A program made the translations under genes and the position numbers. Below, piece after piece: positions 53,888 through 62,661 of a stretch of 64,000 nt of DNA. Positions within the stretch are counted from its first letter, which is position 1. Each line of letters starts with the position of its first letter. The notes beneath the pieces were generated by a model. It did no database searches. It was not told the origin of the DNA and saw nothing but the letters and a program-made list of their open reading frames with translations. The stretch spans positions 2,136,501 through 2,200,500 of the forward strand of contig NZ_CP040106.1 of the NCBI RefSeq assembly GCF_005281475.1, in the 5' to 3' direction. The DNA is from Echinicola rosea (lineage in GTDB: Bacteria > Bacteroidota > Bacteroidia > Cytophagales > Cyclobacteriaceae).

Positions 53888-54823
53888 TTATTTTTCGGTT
53901 ATAGTGATGGTGTTCGCATTTTGAAATTCATAAGAGAATCCCTTTAGCAGGCTGATACTTTTCATGATATTAGCAGGCGTTTCATCTTTGAATTTTCCGG
54001 TGATGCGCTCTTCCTTTAATGCGTCCGATTCAAATATGATGTTCAATCCAAAGCGGTTTTCGAGGAGCTTGGCTGCTTCACCCAGATTCGTGTTGCTAAA
54101 TACAATCAGTTTTGTCCAAGCGATAGGTTGTTGGCCTTCGAAAGCGGAAACTGACGACAACCGTGATGAGGTACTGGTGACCTGTTGGTTTTTGGTCAGG
54201 AACACATTATGTTTTGGATGATTTATAGGAGTTACTTGCACCTTCCCACTGATTACACTGACGGTGGTAGTTCCAGCCGTTTTAGTGTCCACGTCAAAGG
54301 AGGTGCCTAATACCTTGACATCTGTGGTTTGGGTGTGGACTATAAAAGGCCGTTCTATATCACGTTGGATATCAAAGAAGGCTTGTCCTTTCAGCGTGAC
54401 ATTCCTTTTCCGCCCAAATTGCTTTGCATACGTCAGGCTACTGTTTTCGCTAAGGGTGACGACACTACCGTCATTAAGTGGAATTTCGATTTGTTCACCC
54501 ATTGCTGTGGAAACAGTGGTGCCTTTGTTGTCAGTTAGGTGCTTAATGGTGATCCCCACGACAAAAATTAGCGTTATGGCAGCGGCGGCTTTTACGATGT
54601 GCCACATAGGTCTGGAGGAGGTGTTTTTCTCCTTTGGCAGTTTTCCTAAAATGGCTTGAAATAGTTGCTGTCCTTTTTCGTCTGACACCAGGCCTTCGAC
54701 TTCATCTGTGGAGGTACGATGCTGCATGCTATCATAGAACTTTTCGATTAATTTTACTTCGCTTTTTGTAGCGGTACCTTGCTGGTGCTTTTCTACCAGC
54801 TTCAAGAATTCTTCCCTTTTCAA
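53888..54823 (-). CDS. FecR-family anti-sigma factor
   Basis: I prefer a TTG start at 54823 (KREEFLKLVEKHQQG) preceded by AAAGAG; the longer open frame begins at a GTG at 54865 whose 14 extra residues are not FecR-like. Cytoplasmic sigma-binding part to about 75, transmembrane helix near 80-97 (AAAAITLIFVVGITI), periplasmic FecR domain (GEQIEIPLNDGSVVTLSENSSLTY, then FDIQRDIERPFIVHT and VLGTSFDV), and a C-terminal DUF4974/STN-like domain. It links the SusC STN signal to the sigma factor. Confidence 0.88.
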   Translation of the reverse strand: MKREEFLKLVEKHQQGTATKSEVKLIEKFYDSMQHRTSTDEVEGLVSDEKGQQLFQAILGKLPKEKNTSSRPMWHIVKAAAAITLIFVVGITIKHLTDNKGTTVSTAMGEQIEIPLNDGSVVTLSENSSLTYAKQFGRKRNVTLKGQAFFDIQRDIERPFIVHTQTTDVKVLGTSFDVDTKTAGTTTVSVISGKVQVTPINHPKHNVFLTKNQQVTSTSSRLSSVSAFEGQQPIAWTKLIVFSNTNLGEAAKLLENRFGLNIIFESDALKEERITGKFKDETPANIMKSISLLKGFSYEFQNANTITITEK

Positions 54824-54920
54824 AATGTGCTCTTTAAGAGATAGTGCTGTAAATGGGAGGCACACGTAGCTGAAAAAGTGAACTTAAAGGTTTCTTAATT
54901 ACAGGGGCGCGAAGGTTACA

Positions 54921-55502
54921 TTACCATAATCTTAGGGTAATAAAAAGTATAAAATAGCTGGTTTCGCGGAGGTTGGAGCGCAATAGTTTGAGGGCATTGC
55001 TGATGTGGCTTTCTACTGTTCGTTTGGAGATGTTCAGCTCCTGGGCAATTTCACTGTTGGACTTGTTTTTTAGCCTGCTGAGGACAAATACCTCATGGCA
55101 TTTTCCTGAGAGTTTATGGATTTGGTTGGTAAGTGCCTTTTCGAGTTCGAGGTATTCCATATTTGTCTTTTCACTTTCCGGATTAGTGAGCAGCTTTAAT
55201 TCCTCCTCATGGACAAAGTCAAATTTCAGTTTCTTGATGTGTGCGGAGAGTTTGTATTTAATGGCTTTAAAAAGGTAGCCTTCCAAGTGCAAGATGGTGG
55301 TCTCTTTGTTGTTTTGCCATAGGCTAATGAAAATTTCCTGCACGCAGTCTTCACAGACACCTTCATCCTTATATACACTGTAGGCATATGCATATAGACG
55401 CTTCCAGTACCGGTCAAAGATGACTTGGAATGCCGTATTGTCGCCCTGCTTCAACAGCGACAAAAGTTCGGAATCAGAAGTGCTGTTATTGGATTGGTTC
55501 AT
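54921..55502 (-). CDS. ECF RNA polymerase sigma factor (FecI-type)
   Basis: 193 residues. Region 2 near 20-85 (FDRYWKRLYAYAYSVYKDEGVCEDCVQEIFISLW) and region 4 near 125-180 (CHEVFVLSRLKNKSNSEIAQELNISKRTVESHI). No region 3 or extra domains. It precedes FecR, SusC and SusD on the same strand, the usual order for a trans-envelope-signalled uptake locus, so it probably drives the susCD genes. Confidence 0.93.
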   Translation of the reverse strand: MNQSNNSTSDSELLSLLKQGDNTAFQVIFDRYWKRLYAYAYSVYKDEGVCEDCVQEIFISLWQNNKETTILHLEGYLFKAIKYKLSAHIKKLKFDFVHEEELKLLTNPESEKTNMEYLELEKALTNQIHKLSGKCHEVFVLSRLKNKSNSEIAQELNISKRTVESHISNALKLLRSNLRETSYFILFITLRLW

Positions 55503-55803
55503 GGTTTTACCTATGATAAGGCAAAGTAAGTGAATGTTAAAAATTAAAGTTTGGATATGGTTTTAAGTTTAGGTTATCCTAATGTGAACCCCGTAACTGG
55601 AACTGCGATGCTGCACAACCGGCTAGTTCTTTTTGGAGGAATAGAGATGAAATAAAAAAAGGCACCAAAAAGCTGCAAACGCTTGCATCAATAAAAACCC
55701 TGTTCTATATTTGTGCCCTCATTAAGGGGAATTAGCTCAGTTGGCTAGAGCGTCCCGACGGCTGTCGGGAAGGTCATCAGGGGTAGTTTTCGGATAAAAA
55801 TAT
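55503..55803. other. Sigma-gene upstream region and tRNA relic
   Basis: Holds the divergent space between the ECF sigma gene and the tRNA-Ala, including the broken tRNA copy at 55726-55790. No protein gene seen. Confidence 0.45.
55726..55790 (+). pseudogene. Broken tRNA relic
   Basis: The first 27 bases (GGGGAATTAGCTCAGTTGGC and on) match the functional tRNA-Ala 78 bp downstream except one base. The anticodon arm is replaced by an 18-base palindrome with arms TCCCGA/TCGGGA (55753-55770) and a 6-base loop, one base too long for a tRNA arm. The variable AGGTCATC follows, but the T arm and acceptor are lost. It cannot fold as a tRNA. Confidence 0.7.
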
Positions 55804-55877
55804 GGGGGATTAGCTCAGTTGGCTAGAGCGCTACACTGGCAGTGTAGAGGTCATCGGTTCGAATCCGATATTCTCCA
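55804..55877 (+). tRNA. tRNA-Ala(GGC)
   Basis: Full cloverleaf: acceptor GGGGGAT with ATTCTCC (two G-T pairs), D arm GCTC/GAGC, anticodon stem CTACA/TGTAG with loop CTGGCAG giving anticodon GGC (Ala, codon GCC), T arm ATCGG-TTCGAAT-CCGAT, discriminator A. The CCA end is not encoded (ACA follows). An island-like stretch starts directly after it. Confidence 0.95.
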
Positions 55878-55978
55878 CAACATTAATTGTAATGTTTTAA
55901 GGTTCAAAGTTGTAAGATATGCAACTTTGAGCTTTTTTTTGGATTACACCAGTTTAGATTTTTTCAATTCACCATTTG

Positions 55979-56761
55979 TTATGCCAGTTTCACTTGCTCC
56001 ATGTATTTTGAAAATAAAACCACCTTTTTTTCATCCTTCTGGTCAAATAAAAAGGGGCTGACATCAGCTGCCATTTTCTTCATATCCAATTGGGTACACT
56101 TCTCCAGTATCCGTTTCCGGAGTTCATCTGGGGTTTGAACACCAATTTTAGTATATAGGTATTGATAATTAGGTGTTTCTCCTTGCCCCAATAAAAAAAC
56201 AATATCAAAAAAATCCCTTCCTTTATTTCTCTTTCGATTGATTACTGCATAAAATTTCTGTGCTAATAGTAAATCCTTTGGTGTTGCATTTATTTGAGTA
56301 AAGACATCAAATTTATTAAGCAATGGTTGCTCAGGTTGGTAGTCAAAATCATGTGGTTCTGTATCAAGTTGAATAAGAATTTTTTCCTCTTTATGATTAC
56401 TCAATCCTTCTTTATACAATAATTCAGGAAAACGAATATAACAATGGTATGCGCCCTTTTGTACGTTACGCATTTCTACTTCATATCCCAATCTTTCCAG
56501 TTCGTTCTTAACAATTTCAGTGATGGCATTAAAATCCTCCATGGAAAGGTTGAAATTATCGAAGTCCAAATCTTCAGAAAACCGGTTATTTCCATGGACA
56601 ATGCGCAAGCACGTACCTCCCAAAAATGCCAGTTTATTTTCAAATGAGCTGTCGAAAATAATTTCAAGAATTTTATATTGCAGGTATTCACGAATCATGA
56701 ACCTTTCATACCCTTGTAATGATACCGGGTAATACGGTCTGATTTCTTCTAAACTAAGCAT
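55979..56761 (-). CDS. abiEii: AbiEii-type nucleotidyltransferase toxin
   Basis: 260 residues. Nucleotidyltransferase signature GGTCLRIVHGNNRFSEDLDFD with G48-G49 and metal-binding D64 and D66, then a conserved QLDTEPHDF strand and the helical C-terminus (AQKFYAVINRKRNKGRDFFD). In type IV AbiE systems AbiEii is the toxin, neutralised indirectly by the transcription-repressing AbiEi. Overlaps the abiEi gene by 8 bp. Lower GC than neighbours, suggesting horizontal gain. Confidence 0.9.
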   Translation of the reverse strand: MLSLEEIRPYYPVSLQGYERFMIREYLQYKILEIIFDSSFENKLAFLGGTCLRIVHGNNRFSEDLDFDNFNLSMEDFNAITEIVKNELERLGYEVEMRNVQKGAYHCYIRFPELLYKEGLSNHKEEKILIQLDTEPHDFDYQPEQPLLNKFDVFTQINATPKDLLLAQKFYAVINRKRNKGRDFFDIVFLLGQGETPNYQYLYTKIGVQTPDELRKRILEKCTQLDMKKMAADVSPFLFDQKDEKKVVLFSKYMEQVKLA

Positions 56762-57365
56762 TAATCATGTTTTTAAACAGTTGCATCCTTTTATTTATTA
56801 CTCTGGAATCAAATACTCTTTGATATTTATCCAACTTTTCGAAGTTTATGATTTCTTTGGCTTGAATTTCATTCAAGCGCAGTTCTTCCATTTCCTCTGG
56901 AGAATCAATCTTATTGAGGTAGAAGAAATCAAGCACTACTTTTTCGGGCTCAGCGATTTTAAAAGTGAAGCTTTGCTCCTTTAACAGTCTATATCCAAAA
57001 AATAAGCGTTTATTAATATGTCTATAATCAAAAATCCCAATCGATGTATTATGGTTCGCCGTATTTCTGGTGGTTACCGAAGTTGTTATAAATACTCCTT
57101 CTGGGATCAAATTATAAAAAGCCAAGCCACTTTCCAAGGATAAATATGACGGCGAATACATAGCATTAGCCAAGAAATACGAAAACTTTTCATCTTTTCT
57201 TTGTTCTGTAAAACAGTAGTATCCACGCCTGACTTTTAACAAATATCCTTTTTCCTGCCATTCCACTAATCTCCTGTTATCAAAATCCGGAAACCGCTTT
57301 TGAATGTCCTTAACAGAAAAGACCGGAAAATTTTGAAATGCCTCTTTAAACACTAAATATTTCAT
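56754..57365 (-). CDS. abiEi: AbiEi-like antitoxin with winged-helix N-terminus
   Basis: 203 residues. N-terminal winged-helix-like part (FSVKDIQKRFPDFDNRRLVEWQEKGYLLKVRRGYYCFTE), then the AbiEi-type domain (YLSLESGLAFYNLIPEGVFITTSVTTRN). It should repress its own operon and counter AbiEii. First gene of the pair; AT-rich promoter just upstream. Confidence 0.85.
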   Translation of the reverse strand: MKYLVFKEAFQNFPVFSVKDIQKRFPDFDNRRLVEWQEKGYLLKVRRGYYCFTEQRKDEKFSYFLANAMYSPSYLSLESGLAFYNLIPEGVFITTSVTTRNTANHNTSIGIFDYRHINKRLFFGYRLLKEQSFTFKIAEPEKVVLDFFYLNKIDSPEEMEELRLNEIQAKEIINFEKLDKYQRVFDSRVINKRMQLFKNMINA

Positions 57366-57512
57366 TATATATTAAAAGTTTGTTAAAAATAACAATTATC
57401 TAATATAAAACAAAAATAGAATAGTAAGATTCATTAAAAAAAATGAAAAGTTATCCCCTCCTATATAGCAGTATATCCTTTATACAGCACACTCCCCCTC
57501 TAAACTAGCCAA

Positions 57513-57600
57513 CAACCTCAAATTCTCCGCCAAATGGTTCGAGTTCAATCCGGTCAGCTCCACGGAAAGGCTTGCAGCACTGCAGGCCTTTTTTATTTTA
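57513..57600 (+). repeat. 51-bp repeat A with its own terminator
   Basis: Core 57513-57563 from CAACCTCAAAT to CAGCTCCAC matches copies B and C in about 80-90 % of positions by eye. It is followed by a 12-bp-arm hairpin (AAAGGC...GCCTTT) and a T-run on the plus strand. The CAGCTCCA end equals the tmRNA acceptor 3' strand. It lies between the AbiE and HepT/MntA modules. Confidence 0.75.
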
Positions 57601-57723
57601 TACCTATGTGCTATCTCTATATTTTATATTCCAGAATAACTATCAAGCTATTTCAGGACGAGACAATACCTATAATTAATACTGATCTATAAATATGGAA
57701 GCAGTTACAAAATAAAAACCGGA

Positions 57724-58062
57724 TTATGCACCTTTTAAATTTCGAATTTCATCAGCTAAAACAGGAATGTTCTTTTGAATTATTCCCCACAACATTTCAG
57801 ATTCAACCGAGTCATAAGCATGTGAAATAATATTTCTTAATCCAATAATGTTTTTAGAAGCTGTAATTTTGATGTTAGGGTTGATCTCAATCATTTTCCG
57901 TATCGCTTCTCCGATAATTTCTAAATCCCGCTCAACTGCCCGCTGCAAAATGATATCTTCAGAAAAATTGTTAAAGTTGTTTTGAGTTCTCTGCTTAATA
58001 AATTCGATCTCCTCAATAACACTTTCAATATCTAAAATGTATTTGAGTAGTTTAGGCTGCAT
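57724..58062 (-). CDS. hepT: HepT-like ribonuclease toxin
   Basis: 112 residues, HEPN fold (DUF86). The catalytic R-x4-H-x-Y motif is intact: R76, H81, Y83. HepT cleaves RNA and is silenced by the MntA nucleotidyltransferase encoded just upstream with an 11-bp overlap, the standard order. Flanked on both sides by copies of the 51-bp repeat, so the pair looks like one mobile cassette. Confidence 0.9.
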   Translation of the reverse strand: MQPKLLKYILDIESVIEEIEFIKQRTQNNFNNFSEDIILQRAVERDLEIIGEAIRKMIEINPNIKITASKNIIGLRNIISHAYDSVESEMLWGIIQKNIPVLADEIRNLKGA

Positions 58063-58360
58063 ACAAATCTACTTTTGACTTATAAACTTCTTTTTTTAGA
58101 ACTGGGTTCTTAAGTGATTTGCTAGACACAAGATCTACTTTTCTATTTAAAATATCTTGAAGCTGATCTAATAACGAAAAGTAGTTGTCGGCATATTCCA
58201 AAACATCAATATCATCAGAAAACTCGACAAGCAGATCGATATCGCTGTCTTCATGCATGGCATTTTTTGCAGCTGATCCAAATAGAGAAATGGCCTCAAC
58301 GTGATGTTGCTTACACGCTGTTATTATTTCATCAAGTTTATTTTGAATCAATTCAATCAT
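58052..58360 (-). CDS. mntA: MntA-like nucleotidyltransferase antitoxin
   Basis: 102 residues from ATG 58360; the longer open frame reaches 58459 but its 33 extra residues are not family-like. Minimal nucleotidyltransferase motif GS (G28-S29) with D40-x-D42 (DSDIDLLVEF). In MntA/HepT modules it AMPylates the HepT RX4HXY tyrosine, blocking the RNase. Confidence 0.88.
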   Translation of the reverse strand: MIELIQNKLDEIITACKQHHVEAISLFGSAAKNAMHEDSDIDLLVEFSDDIDVLEYADNYFSLLDQLQDILNRKVDLVSSKSLKNPVLKKEVYKSKVDLYAA

Positions 58361-58541
58361 AATTCCAAAGATACATGAATTTCGAATAATACCCATGCCC
58401 TGCTTAATGGTGTAACTCGTTATAACAAAACAAAAATGCACATTATCAATTAAAATCAAAGGTATAACAACACATTTTGGTGTTATTTTGTAGCTAATGA
58501 AACAGAAACCCTCTTAGTTTAACTTAAAAAGAATAACTCAA

Positions 58542-58630
58542 CAACCTCAAATCCTCCGCTAAATGGTTTGAGTTCAGTCCAGCCAGCTCCACGAGAAGCT
58601 TGCAGAGATGCAAGCTTTTTTTATTTTTTA
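58542..58630 (+). repeat. 51-bp repeat B with its own terminator
   Basis: Core 58542-58592; followed by the hairpin AAGCTTGCA/TGCAAGCTT with a GAGA loop and a T-run (58597-58623). Sits between HepT/MntA and the following lipoprotein gene. Confidence 0.75.
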
Positions 58631-58771
58631 GGGGTGTGTTTTGGGTTAAGGATAAAAGCTGGGACGGCCAGTTTGTTTAATTGGGAAACCACGGTTAACT
58701 ATAAATGCCACAAAGGCACCATGTGGACGTTGTAAACCTTATTACATATATAATATGATTATTAACATAAA

Positions 58772-59935
58772 CTATTGTACGCTAACTTCGAAAATGGAGT
58801 AGCTTGAGAACTCAGGTTCTACATCCCCATTGTAAATATCGCGCATCAAAATTCTATTTCCTGGTAATTGCACAATTTCAGAATTTGGTTCACAATCTGG
58901 AAAAGGAAATGGAACTTCAACTTCTATCGATTTGTCATCTTTAATCAAAATTAATCCATATAATTTTGGGTCAAAAAATGGAACGTAGTTGGGATCTACA
59001 CTTTTTTTAGCGACTTCAGAGGATTCATTTAATCCCTTAAAATAAAGAATACCAGTAAGACCTTGATCAAACCGAAAAAGGCCAACATTTTTGGAATTAT
59101 TAGATTGGTTAAAAACATCATGATTAAAATTTACATTATATTTCAATTCAAAATTTTCACGTAAATCATAAACACCAATTTCATTAGAATGCTGAAACGT
59201 TAAATACATCAAATTTTTTTCTTTATCTAAATGATAAACCTGAACAGGCATGCTTGAATTCCCTTTAGGCAAATCAATTCTGGGAATATCGGCACTTTTA
59301 AATAATATAACTTTTTCTAATCGATCTGCCACAGGATTAAATTGCTCAACTAGAAAGTCAATATTAGTATCCTTAATACCTGCATTTGAGTTAAAACCAG
59401 AAAAAAAGTTCGTAAAGACAAAAATATCAGAACCGTTCTTCTGATAATAATAGGGAACAGCATATCTAGGACCAGTGTAAAAAACTGCATACCATTCGGA
59501 AACGAACCTAAATCTGTCATTTACCTCCCAAACATCACTATACCATATAAGGTCACGTGAACTAAGTAAAAGATACCCCCCCTTTTCTTCAAAAAAAGAT
59601 GCAGCAATCAAACTAGAATTATACTCATTAGGCCCATCTCCAAACCTTTGTATTGACTCCAACACCTTACCTGTGTTATCAATAATCAAAAATTCTTTTG
59701 TCACTTGATCAACAGCCAGGTATCTACTTTTATTTTGATCAAAATCAAGGATTGTAATCTTAGTCTCCCAATCTACTCTAATTGAATCAACTTTTTCAAT
59801 AGTAACAAGGTTACTTTCTTCTTTATTGGATCTTTTATCGCAGGAAGGACATAGAAATAAAAGAAGAAAAACAATAAAAAGATTAAATACTATTTTACAT
59901 ACTTTTAATAAATCACAAAAAAACATCTCCATCAA
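58772..59935 (-). CDS. Six-bladed beta-propeller lipoprotein, AT-rich
   Basis: 387 residues. A long hydrophobic signal segment with lipobox LFLC or LCPSC near residue 28-31. The mature protein repeats propeller-like strands (ILDFDQNKSRYLAVDQVTKEFLIIDNTGKVLESIQRFG). Related in layout to the lipoprotein at 16420-17559 but much richer in AT, and enclosed by two copies of the 51-bp repeat, suggesting recent arrival. Function unknown. Confidence 0.7.
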   Translation of the reverse strand: MMEMFFCDLLKVCKIVFNLFIVFLLLFLCPSCDKRSNKEESNLVTIEKVDSIRVDWETKITILDFDQNKSRYLAVDQVTKEFLIIDNTGKVLESIQRFGDGPNEYNSSLIAASFFEEKGGYLLLSSRDLIWYSDVWEVNDRFRFVSEWYAVFYTGPRYAVPYYYQKNGSDIFVFTNFFSGFNSNAGIKDTNIDFLVEQFNPVADRLEKVILFKSADIPRIDLPKGNSSMPVQVYHLDKEKNLMYLTFQHSNEIGVYDLRENFELKYNVNFNHDVFNQSNNSKNVGLFRFDQGLTGILYFKGLNESSEVAKKSVDPNYVPFFDPKLYGLILIKDDKSIEVEVPFPFPDCEPNSEIVQLPGNRILMRDIYNGDVEPEFSSYSIFEVSVQ

Positions 59936-60533
59936 AATTAATGTATATTCTAAATTATTTAATAAACGCTATTTCAATTTACGATTTTAATGGATAATTA
60001 TTATGATGGTACAAATCATCAATAGTTCAAAAATGATAAAATTGTTAGCATCTTGAACGAAATAGTAGGATAGTCTTGCTGCGCGTCTCCGGAATCGGGG
60101 GAGCGGGATTTTTCCTTGATTTTACTTACAAAGCCCAACTCAACAACCTCAAATCTTCCACCAAATGGTTCAAGTTCAGTCCAGCCAGCTCCACACAACC
60201 GGAATGGAGCGAAAATTTCGCTCCTTTTTTTATTTTTTGCTTCGTAACTCCTTGTCTATCTAGTGTATAGAACCATATATCAAAAATTAATGTCTGGTGA
60301 CTCTTCTTGGAAAGAAGATATTTTGAAAATGGGTAGTTACGTTATTTAGTACGCTATTGGTTTCGATTTATTTAATCTTGGGATGCTAAAATTTAACAAG
60401 CAGCATTGTTGATATGTGGTGCCGGAAACATTTTATGTGATTATTCGTTTTTTTCCTTTTAGTTTAAACTTACCAAGCTCATAAAATATAGGCCTGTTTT
60501 GGGTTATATTTACGCGAGCACATTAAAGGAGCG
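59936..60533. other. Gap with repeat C and two-component promoter region
   Basis: Repeat copy C at 60144-60232 lies here; before it is a GC-rich relic (60078-60112) among AT-rich DNA. The response-regulator start at 60534 is preceded by a purine-rich AAAGGAG. No other gene seen. Confidence 0.45.
60144..60232 (+). repeat. 51-bp repeat C with its own terminator
   Basis: Core 60144-60194 ending in CAGCTCCAC, followed by the hairpin GGAGCGAAA/TTTCGCTCC (60206-60224) and a T-run. The terminator arms differ completely from those of copies A and B, while the core is kept. Confidence 0.75.
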
Positions 60534-61226
60534 ATGAATAGAATTTTGATAGTCGAAGATGATCCTGACCTCAGTCGAAACATTACCGCGGCCTTAAAAG
60601 CTGAAGGAATCGAACCAGTGGCGGTATACGATGGGCTTTTGGCGGCCAAGATGCTGGAAAGGGAGTCCTTTGACGGGGTGATCATGGATATCAATCTTCC
60701 GGGCTGGAACGGCTTTGAGCTGTGCAGGAATTTTAGAAAAACCAATCAACAAACCCCTGTATTGATGCTTACGGCTTTTGGTGAGCTGGAAGATAAAGTG
60801 TCCGGTTACGAAGCCGGAGCGGATGATTACCTGACCAAGCCGTTTTACATGAAGGAATTGTTGATGAAAGTCCAAGTGCTGTTGAAAAGAGGACAGTTCC
60901 TCGCAGAGGGAAAGGCATTGGACGAGATCGTTGTAGCGGGAGCGTTGCGACTTGATCGCAAAAATAAGGAAGTGTTTTACAAGGACGTCAGGGTCGACCT
61001 AACACCCCGTGAGTTCCAAATTCTGGAGGCCTTGTTGGATGCAAATGGCAGCCCTGTAAGCAAATCAGCCTTGGTGAAAAAGATCTGGGGGACTTCTATG
61101 GATATTTCTTCCTCTACCAATACCATTGAAGTTTACATCAATTTTTTAAGGAATAAACTGGACAAGCCCTTTGGAAAGCAGTCCATAAGAACGAAGGTAG
61201 GCTTTGGCTATTATTACAAAGATTAA
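60534..61226 (+). CDS. OmpR-family response regulator
   Basis: 230 residues. Receiver domain with D9/D10, phospho-acceptor D52 (VIMDINLPG), T near 80 and K near 102 (YLTKPF), then a winged-helix output domain near 130-230 (LTPREFQILEALL...TNTIEVYINFLRNKL). Resembles CusR/CopR regulators. The kinase starts 1 bp after its stop; the outer-membrane efflux gene follows, so heavy-metal efflux is the likely target. Confidence 0.92.
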   Translation: MNRILIVEDDPDLSRNITAALKAEGIEPVAVYDGLLAAKMLERESFDGVIMDINLPGWNGFELCRNFRKTNQQTPVLMLTAFGELEDKVSGYEAGADDYLTKPFYMKELLMKVQVLLKRGQFLAEGKALDEIVVAGALRLDRKNKEVFYKDVRVDLTPREFQILEALLDANGSPVSKSALVKKIWGTSMDISSSTNTIEVYINFLRNKLDKPFGKQSIRTKVGFGYYYKD

Positions 61227-61227
61227 G

Positions 61228-62592
61228 ATGACCATTCGAAACAAAATATTACGTTACTTTTCCATCAGCATCATTCCTCTATTGGGCGTTTGCCTGTTAA
61301 TGGTTTACCTGGTCTTTGATGGGTATCGGCAAGAGGAATTTCGCCAAAGACAACAAGAAAAAATCACTTCCACGTTGGCGTATTTGTCAGCATACACCGA
61401 GATGGACTCCGAAATGCTGAAGAGCTTTAACAGGACGGTGATCGATTCCATGCTGAATGAAAAGTTACTTATTTTTGATGTGGACAAATCGCTTGTTTAT
61501 AGGTCATTGGATGATACCCAAATCGGATCCGTAAACATGATATTGGGTAGATTGTCTCCAAATACCACTGAAATCAGCCTCAAGGAGGGTGACTATGAAG
61601 TGCTCGGGATGTATTTTGAATCAGGAGGTAAATCCTATTATGGGATTTATAAAGCCTATGACGAATTTGGGTATACGAAATTATATTTTTTAAGAAATAT
61701 CCTCTTAGGTACCTTTATTGCCATTTCCGTCTTGTTGTTTGTCATGACATTCTTGCTTTCCAAGCATATAGCAGCCCCCATCCATCAGGTGGCCATGGCC
61801 ATTCAACAATATAAAATCGGAGCCAAAAGCTTTAGATTGGACATGAAGGGTGGTTCCAGAGAGGTAGAGGCGCTCATCAATAAGTTCAACGAACTTCTGG
61901 ACCGCATAGACTTGGCCCTGATGTTCCAGAAAAATGCCACGCATCATATTTCCCATGAACTCAAAACACCACTGGCAGTACTGGTGTCCAATTTCGAGAA
62001 AATGGAACAAATGGAAGGAGATCGTGAGCTGAAAGACTTGCTGACAAAGCAGAAATACACGACCATGGGAATCGCCGAGGTGATCAATGTATTGCTGGAG
62101 ATATCAAAAAAAGATACTGGCACTGGGCTGGAAGAAAAAAGGTTAAGGGTGGATGAGTTGCTTTTTGACCTGTGCGAAGAATTGTCGGTCATTTATCCGG
62201 ACTTCATGTTTTCAATAGATTTTGAAAGCAGTATCGAATCCCCTGAAACATTGGTGTTTTCAGGAAGTGAATCATTGATCCGTGCGGCACTGTCAAACCT
62301 CCTTACCAACTGCATCAGATATGGGCATAGCGGCATGGCCAACATCTTGGTGGCGGTAAGGCAAGAGACCCTGTCCATCGAATTTACCAACAAAGGGGAA
62401 ACCCTTTCCAAAAAAGAAGTGAAGTCCCTGTTCAAGCCCTATTTTAGAGGCGTCAACAGTAAGGGTATTTTGGGCAATGGTCTTGGACTTGCCCTGGTCA
62501 AAAAGATCATGGAGGTTTATGAAGGAGATATTACCTACTCCATCCCAGAAAAGAACACCAATAAATTCACCTTACACTTACCTTTAAGGTAA
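61228..62592 (+). CDS. Sensor histidine kinase (CusS-like)
   Basis: 454 residues from ATG 61228 (an upstream TTG would overlap the regulator gene). Transmembrane helix near 11-32, periplasmic sensor of about 120 residues, second helix near 152-177, HAMP-like linker, HisKA with HHISHELKTPLAVL near 240, and HATPase near 320-454 (NLLTNCIRYG, GNGLGLALVKKI). Cognate to the response regulator immediately upstream. Confidence 0.91.
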   Translation: MTIRNKILRYFSISIIPLLGVCLLMVYLVFDGYRQEEFRQRQQEKITSTLAYLSAYTEMDSEMLKSFNRTVIDSMLNEKLLIFDVDKSLVYRSLDDTQIGSVNMILGRLSPNTTEISLKEGDYEVLGMYFESGGKSYYGIYKAYDEFGYTKLYFLRNILLGTFIAISVLLFVMTFLLSKHIAAPIHQVAMAIQQYKIGAKSFRLDMKGGSREVEALINKFNELLDRIDLALMFQKNATHHISHELKTPLAVLVSNFEKMEQMEGDRELKDLLTKQKYTTMGIAEVINVLLEISKKDTGTGLEEKRLRVDELLFDLCEELSVIYPDFMFSIDFESSIESPETLVFSGSESLIRAALSNLLTNCIRYGHSGMANILVAVRQETLSIEFTNKGETLSKKEVKSLFKPYFRGVNSKGILGNGLGLALVKKIMEVYEGDITYSIPEKNTNKFTLHLPLR

Positions 62593-62661
62593 TCTTTATT
62601 TCTATTAAGGTTTTTTTAAGGTCGTTTTGTTGTCCTTTGACCTGTATAAGAACAGGCAAAG

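Noticed and set aside
55819..56061. 80-residue open frame across the tRNA
   Set aside because: Begins inside tRNA-Ala and ends antisense to abiEii, so it is not a gene.
57513..60232. CRISPR array
   Set aside because: The three repeats are over 1 kb apart, separated by genes, and diverge; there is no regular spacer pattern.
57513..60232. Integron attC-type sites
   Set aside because: The possible CTCAAA/TTTGAG pairing in copy B is not kept in copies A and C, so no conserved foldable attC-like structure is supported, and no integrase is seen.
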